Shown here: positions 60,953 to 64,000 of the stretch, in pieces
Position numbering within the stretch: position 1 is the first letter of the stretch
Layout of the letters: each line of letters begins with the position of its first letter
Assembly (NCBI RefSeq): GCF_036345255.1
Contig: NZ_CP107783.1
Coordinates: 10,099,001 to 10,163,000 of the forward strand
Source of the DNA: Streptomyces sp. NBC_00569
Lineage (GTDB): Bacteria > Actinomycetota > Actinomycetes > Streptomycetales > Streptomycetaceae
DNA length: 64,000 bases
Direction: 5' to 3'
Translations under genes and position numbers: made by a program
The notes under the pieces: generated by a model
Told to the model about the DNA's origin: nothing
The model's database searches: none
Seen by the model: only the letters and a program-made list of their open reading frames with translations

Positions 60953-62095
60953 TCAGGCGGCTGCCGGGAGGGCCAGGTCACGTACGAGGATGCGGGCCTG
61001 GCACAGGATGCGTGCGGCCCGGGCGACGGTGACCCGCTCGGGCCCGGCTCCCGAGGACTCGACGGCCAGGACACCCGCCGGGGTGCCAATGCGCAGGACG
61101 CGGCCGCCGGGTGCGGTGGAGGCGTTGGCCACCACGGTGCCCTCGACAAGGTTGGCCGCGGCCACGGCGACCGCGGAGGTGAGGCCGATGGCTGGGTGGG
61201 GGGAGTTCATGGACAGCATTCGTGCCGACACGTCGTACTCGTGCGCGGCCACATGCTCGCCCAAGGTCGTCGTGTAGGCGACGGGAGGGCCGATGAGGCC
61301 CGTCTTGGGAACGGCGTCGCCCGGCTCGGCTCGGGGCTGTACCAACCCCATGTGGACGGCGGTGGCATGGCGCGTCGCGCGCAGCCAGGACGCCTCGGCA
61401 CGCATCTGGTCCAGCGTCTCGGCCCCGGTCCGGCCGGCTCGCACAGCGTCCACCAGGACGACCGGCGCACCGGCGTCCACCATGCTCACGATGAGCGGTG
61501 CCCCGGAGTTCGGGATCCTGACACCGCCCGCAAGTTCACCGACCGGTAGTTCCTGGGCAGGCAGGCCAGTGGGCAGCAAGTGGCCCGTCGTCGCCCCCGC
61601 CGGGTCGCGGAATGCGAGTCCCACCGGTACGCCGCCGGCCAGCGTGCCCGGGACCGTACGGTCACCGAACTCCTGGACCCGGCCGCCCGGCGTGTCCACC
61701 TCGGCCTCCAGCACAGCGCCCGTGTTGATGTTGCGCATGACCACCGGAGTGCGGTCGCCCTTGAGCGGCACCAAGCCCTCGGCCACGGCGTAAAGGGCGA
61801 TGGCCGTCGCGCAGTTGCCGCAGTTGCTGCCCCACTCGACCGTGCCGGTGCCGATGCCGACCTGGGCGAAGAGGTAGTCGATGTCGACGCCCTCGCGGGC
61901 ACTGGCCCCCACCACGGCCGCCTTGGACGTGGTGGGGGTGGCGCCGCCGACTCCGTCGAGCTGAACGGGGTCTGCCGCGCCGTACGCGTCGACCAGAATG
62001 CGCTCGATCCGGTCGCGGTCGGTAGGCATGTGCACCTGGGGGAAGAGCCAGCACTTGCTGGTCCCACCTCGTACCAGTGTTGCGGGAACGTGCAT
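60953..62095 (-). CDS. PrpF-family isomerase (4-oxalomesaconate tautomerase-like)
   Basis: The 380-residue protein has the two-domain diaminopimelate-epimerase-like PrpF fold: MHVPATLVRGGTSKCWLFPQ (with the RGGTSK motif), VGIGTGTVEWGSNCGNCATA containing a catalytic Cys, VRIPNSGAPLIVSMVDAG and a later MLSMNSPHPAIGLTSAVAVA. Family members isomerise aconitate-like acids (PrpF) or tautomerise 4-oxalomesaconate (GalD). ATG 62095 is where family sequence starts. The gene is divergent from a LysR regulator and leads a pair with the transporter. Confidence 0.9.
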   Translation of the reverse strand: MHVPATLVRGGTSKCWLFPQVHMPTDRDRIERILVDAYGAADPVQLDGVGGATPTTSKAAVVGASAREGVDIDYLFAQVGIGTGTVEWGSNCGNCATAIALYAVAEGLVPLKGDRTPVVMRNINTGAVLEAEVDTPGGRVQEFGDRTVPGTLAGGVPVGLAFRDPAGATTGHLLPTGLPAQELPVGELAGGVRIPNSGAPLIVSMVDAGAPVVLVDAVRAGRTGAETLDQMRAEASWLRATRHATAVHMGLVQPRAEPGDAVPKTGLIGPPVAYTTTLGEHVAAHEYDVSARMLSMNSPHPAIGLTSAVAVAAANLVEGTVVANASTAPGGRVLRIGTPAGVLAVESSGAGPERVTVARAARILCQARILVRDLALPAAA

Positions 62096-62198
62096 GTCAG
62101 AGCGTCTTTCTCTCAGCACAACGGGTGCGGGGCCGCTACGTCGCGCCGACTCTCGCAGAGCCGGTGGATTGAGCACAATGTCTCTTTCCTTGAGTAGG

Positions 62199-62215
62199 GT
62201 TTAGCTGAGCTAAAC
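62199..62215. promoter_or_regulatory. LysR-type operator GTTTAGC-TGA-GCTAAAC
   Basis: A perfect 7-bp inverted repeat, GTTTAGC (62199-62205) and GCTAAAC (62209-62215), surrounds TGA. It has the T-N11-A form of LysR sites (TTTAGCTGAGCTAAA). It ends seven bases before the LysR start codon and lies 104 bases upstream of prpF, so the LysR protein probably represses itself and controls the divergent operon. Confidence 0.8.
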
Positions 62216-62222
62216 TCACTGC

Positions 62223-63203
62223 ATGCTCAATGTTCGCCGACTGTTGCTGCTCGCCGAGGTTGCCGAGCGCGGCTCGCTGACTGCTGCCGCCGAGGCGCTG
62301 TCCATGACGACCTCGGCTGCCTCCCAACAGATGTCCCTGCTCGAGCGCGAGGCCGGACAGCCACTGATCGAGCGGCTGCCCCGGGGCGCGCGCACGACCG
62401 CCGCGGGCGCCGCGCTGGCCGAGCGAGGCCGTGCCATCCGCCGTGAACTCCAGGCTGCGGAAGCCGACCTGGAGGCCTTCGGACACCTGGACCGCGGGGT
62501 CGTGACCCTCGGCTCCTTCCCGACGGCCAGTGCCTCGCTGCTACCGCTGGCCCTGACCCGCTTCCGCCGGGCGCACCCGCAGGTGCGTACGGTCGTGCGC
62601 GCCGGAGTCCTCGCTCAGCTGCGGGAGATGCTGCACACAGGCGAGGTGGAACTTTCACTGCTCTGGGACTACGACTGGAACCGTGTCGACGACGATCAGT
62701 TGATCCTCACGCCGCTCCTCGAGGACCCGACGGTGCTGGTCGTGCCCACCAGTTCCCCACTGGTCAGCTCCGATCACGTAAGGCTGTCCGACCTGGCGGA
62801 CCAGGAGTGGATCATCCGCGCGGAGAACCATCCTGTCGCGGACGTGTTGCGCCGCGCCTGTCGCCAGGCGGGGTTCGAACCGCGTATCGCCTACGCCTCG
62901 CATGATTACCAGGAGGCCCAGGCCATGGTCGCCGCCGGCCTCGGCCTGGCCCTTGCCCCTCGGCTGGCTCTGACCAACCGGAGAAGTGATGTACGCCTTC
63001 TCTCCCTGTCCAGCGAGCAGTCGGCCAGCGACAGCGCCCCGGTCCGCCGTATCCTCCTGGCCAGGCCCGTCCAGCGCGCCAGCACGCCGGCGGCCCAGGC
63101 GATGGCCCGTGTGCTGCACACTGTCGCGCGGGGCTTCACGGACCCGGGCCTCGACCGCTCTCAACTGGGTGCGGTGCGAACGCGCACACTCGCGTCGAGC
63201 TGA
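62223..63203 (+). CDS. LysR-family transcriptional regulator
   Basis: The 326-residue protein has the winged helix MLNVRRLLLLAEVAERGSLT, AAAEALSMTTSAASQQMSLL, EREAGQPLIERLPRG. The sensor domain includes VTLGSFPTASASLLPLALTR and LTPLLEDPTVLVVPTSSPLV. It is divergent from the PrpF/MatC-type pair and has a palindrome at its own start, so it likely responds to the carboxylate they handle. The C-terminal 25 residues are a variable tail. Confidence 0.93.
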   Translation: MLNVRRLLLLAEVAERGSLTAAAEALSMTTSAASQQMSLLEREAGQPLIERLPRGARTTAAGAALAERGRAIRRELQAAEADLEAFGHLDRGVVTLGSFPTASASLLPLALTRFRRAHPQVRTVVRAGVLAQLREMLHTGEVELSLLWDYDWNRVDDDQLILTPLLEDPTVLVVPTSSPLVSSDHVRLSDLADQEWIIRAENHPVADVLRRACRQAGFEPRIAYASHDYQEAQAMVAAGLGLALAPRLALTNRRSDVRLLSLSSEQSASDSAPVRRILLARPVQRASTPAAQAMARVLHTVARGFTDPGLDRSQLGAVRTRTLASS

Positions 63204-63227
63204 ACCGTCGGCACGCACCCGAACTCG

Positions 63228-63411
63228 ACTCTCCGCCGGGAGAGGCGGTGTCGGCGCTGATCTCCGCGACGAGGTCGGGGCGGACCAGGATTGTGTCGAG
63301 GACGTCGCGAGTGCCGCATGCCGAGGAGAACTTCGCGCCGGTCCATGGATGGCCGGGGCTGGCGGCGGTGTGCTCTGCGAGCCGGCGGGCCGCGTCGGGG
63401 AACAGGGGTAC
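63228..63411 (-). pseudogene. ATP-dependent DNA ligase, C-terminal fragment
   Basis: Read leftwards, the frame gives VPLFPDAARRLAEHTAASPG, HPWTGAKFSSACGTRDVLDT, ILVRPDLVAEISADTA. This matches the part after the adenylation core of Streptomyces ATP-dependent ligases (HPWTG..F...WGT...L.VTLV.P.LVAEI..D.A). The rest of the domain is frameshifted or absent on both sides. Confidence 0.5.
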
Positions 63412-63641
63412 GGCGCGGCCGACGGCACGGAGGCGGCCGGCCCTTCACCTCGTCGTACTGCTCCACTGTGAGGTGTGAAATCTACCCCGTAGAGGGCCTT
63501 TCTGGCAGCCTCGGCGACTGCCTTCACCGGCTCCCGTTGGTGGCGATCGCGTCGTGGACAGGCGGGCCGTACGAGAGAACGGGGCGTCCCTGGGGCTCGT
63601 CCTCGCTACGGGCCATGTCGGTCTGTGCAGCTGACGGACGC

Positions 63642-64000
63642 CTATGACAGTGGGTTCTGAGCTTTCTGCCGAAGTCGTTCGTAGGGTGTCTGGCCGGTGA
63701 GTGCGCCGTGGGGGCGATGGTGGCTGTAGTAGTCCTCCCACTCCTGGAGCTTGGTGCTGAAGAGGCGGACGTCGTCGATGACTTGGCCCTCCAGTAGCCG
63801 GTAGAACTCCTCGGAATCGATGCGGTGGGACCGTTCGACCTTGCCGTTCAACCGCGGCGTGCGGGGCTTGATGTGCACGTGGCCGATCCCCTTGTCGAGC
63901 AGGCGCCAGTGGAAGGCTGAGCCGAATTCCTGGCCTTTGTCGGTCTGGACCTGCTCGACGGCGAAGGGCAGCTTGGCCAGCACGTGGTCGATGAACTGGA
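63642..64000 (-). CDS. IS481-family transposase, C-terminal part (runs off the window)
   Basis: The frame continues beyond the right edge. The visible part reads FIDHVLAKLPFAVEQVQTDK, GQEFGSAFHWRLLDKGIGHV, HIKPRTPRLNGKVERSHRID, SEEFYRLLEGQVIDD. The second Asp (QTDKGQEF) and the Glu (GKVERSHR) of the DDE triad are present. Stop at 63642. TGACAGTGGGTTCTGAGC near 63627-63644 resembles the terminal repeat of IS481 elements, so this end looks intact. Confidence 0.85.
   Translation of the reverse strand, partial: QFIDHVLAKLPFAVEQVQTDKGQEFGSAFHWRLLDKGIGHVHIKPRTPRLNGKVERSHRIDSEEFYRLLEGQVIDDVRLFSTKLQEWEDYYSHHRPHGALTGQTPYERLRQKAQNPLS

Noticed and set aside
1..64000. tRNA, rRNA or riboswitch genes
   Set aside because: I looked for cloverleaf-like ends and typical conserved loops and saw none that I could support. 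A tRNA or Rfam scan would be decisive.

Overview
The window is high-GC actinobacterial DNA, almost certainly a Streptomyces chromosome. The evidence is the codon pattern, GTG and TTG starts, a Tat-exported glycoside hydrolase, SpoIIE/HATPase/SigB-type regulators, and Streptomyces-type small proteins (DUF6381-like, DUF5133-like, DUF5994-like, an HSP18-type regulator). Intact genes alternate with a very high density of broken insertion sequences and truncated genes, as expected of a chromosome arm or other plastic region. No rRNA, tRNA or replication origin is visible.

Layout. 0-7 kb: the tail of a LysR gene, an ISL3/oxidoreductase scar, then a TrmB/LuxR-like regulator followed by a large secreted S8 peptidase. 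7-9.6 kb: a TetR regulator divergent from an SDR and an F420-reductase-like gene. 9.6-16 kb: IS630, IS5 and resolvase remnants around an Lrp regulator, a small hydrolase, an orphan NadC, a DUF1330 protein and a PhzF protein. 16-25 kb: a carboxymuconolactone-decarboxylase-like protein, a TetR pseudogene, an orphan HPr behind a 7-bp tandem repeat, a HATPase, a TetR gene behind two palindromes, and a SpoIIE phosphatase. 25-28.5 kb: IS701-, IS21- and other transposase scars, a broken SUKH-4 immunity gene, a two-repeat relic CRISPR array with type I-E spacing, and a GNAT gene.

28.9-40.7 kb is the best organised unit: a GH43-LamG-GH43 enzyme, a LacI regulator with two strong operators, two ABC permeases, a solute-binding lipoprotein, a GH42 beta-galactosidase and a GH30 beta-1,6-galactanase-like enzyme. 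Together they look like a locus that degrades and imports arabinogalactan or another plant galactan. Secreted enzymes cut the polymer, the ABC system imports oligosaccharides, the GH42 enzyme cleaves them inside the cell, and LacI represses until an inducer appears.

41-49.4 kb: Usp and TniB fragments, glutamate decarboxylase, a LacI fragment, an acyl-CoA oxidase-like gene, a methyltransferase/acyl-CoA-synthetase scar, and an aldo/keto reductase-epimerase pair divergent from a LysR gene. 50.4-55.5 kb is a compact stress island: MerR behind a 32-bp palindrome, a cold-shock protein, an HSP18-type regulator divergent from Hsp20, two DUF2267 proteins, a DUF5133-like protein and a SigB/SigF-type sigma factor. 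56-64 kb: an M4 peptidase scar, a GNAT-membrane fusion, an IS110 element broken by a 20-bp duplication, a PrpF isomerase/MatC-type transporter pair divergent from a LysR gene with a palindrome at its start, a DNA ligase scar, and an IS481 transposase running off the end.

All functional calls come from reading the sequence and translations and from memory of family patterns. No database search was run.
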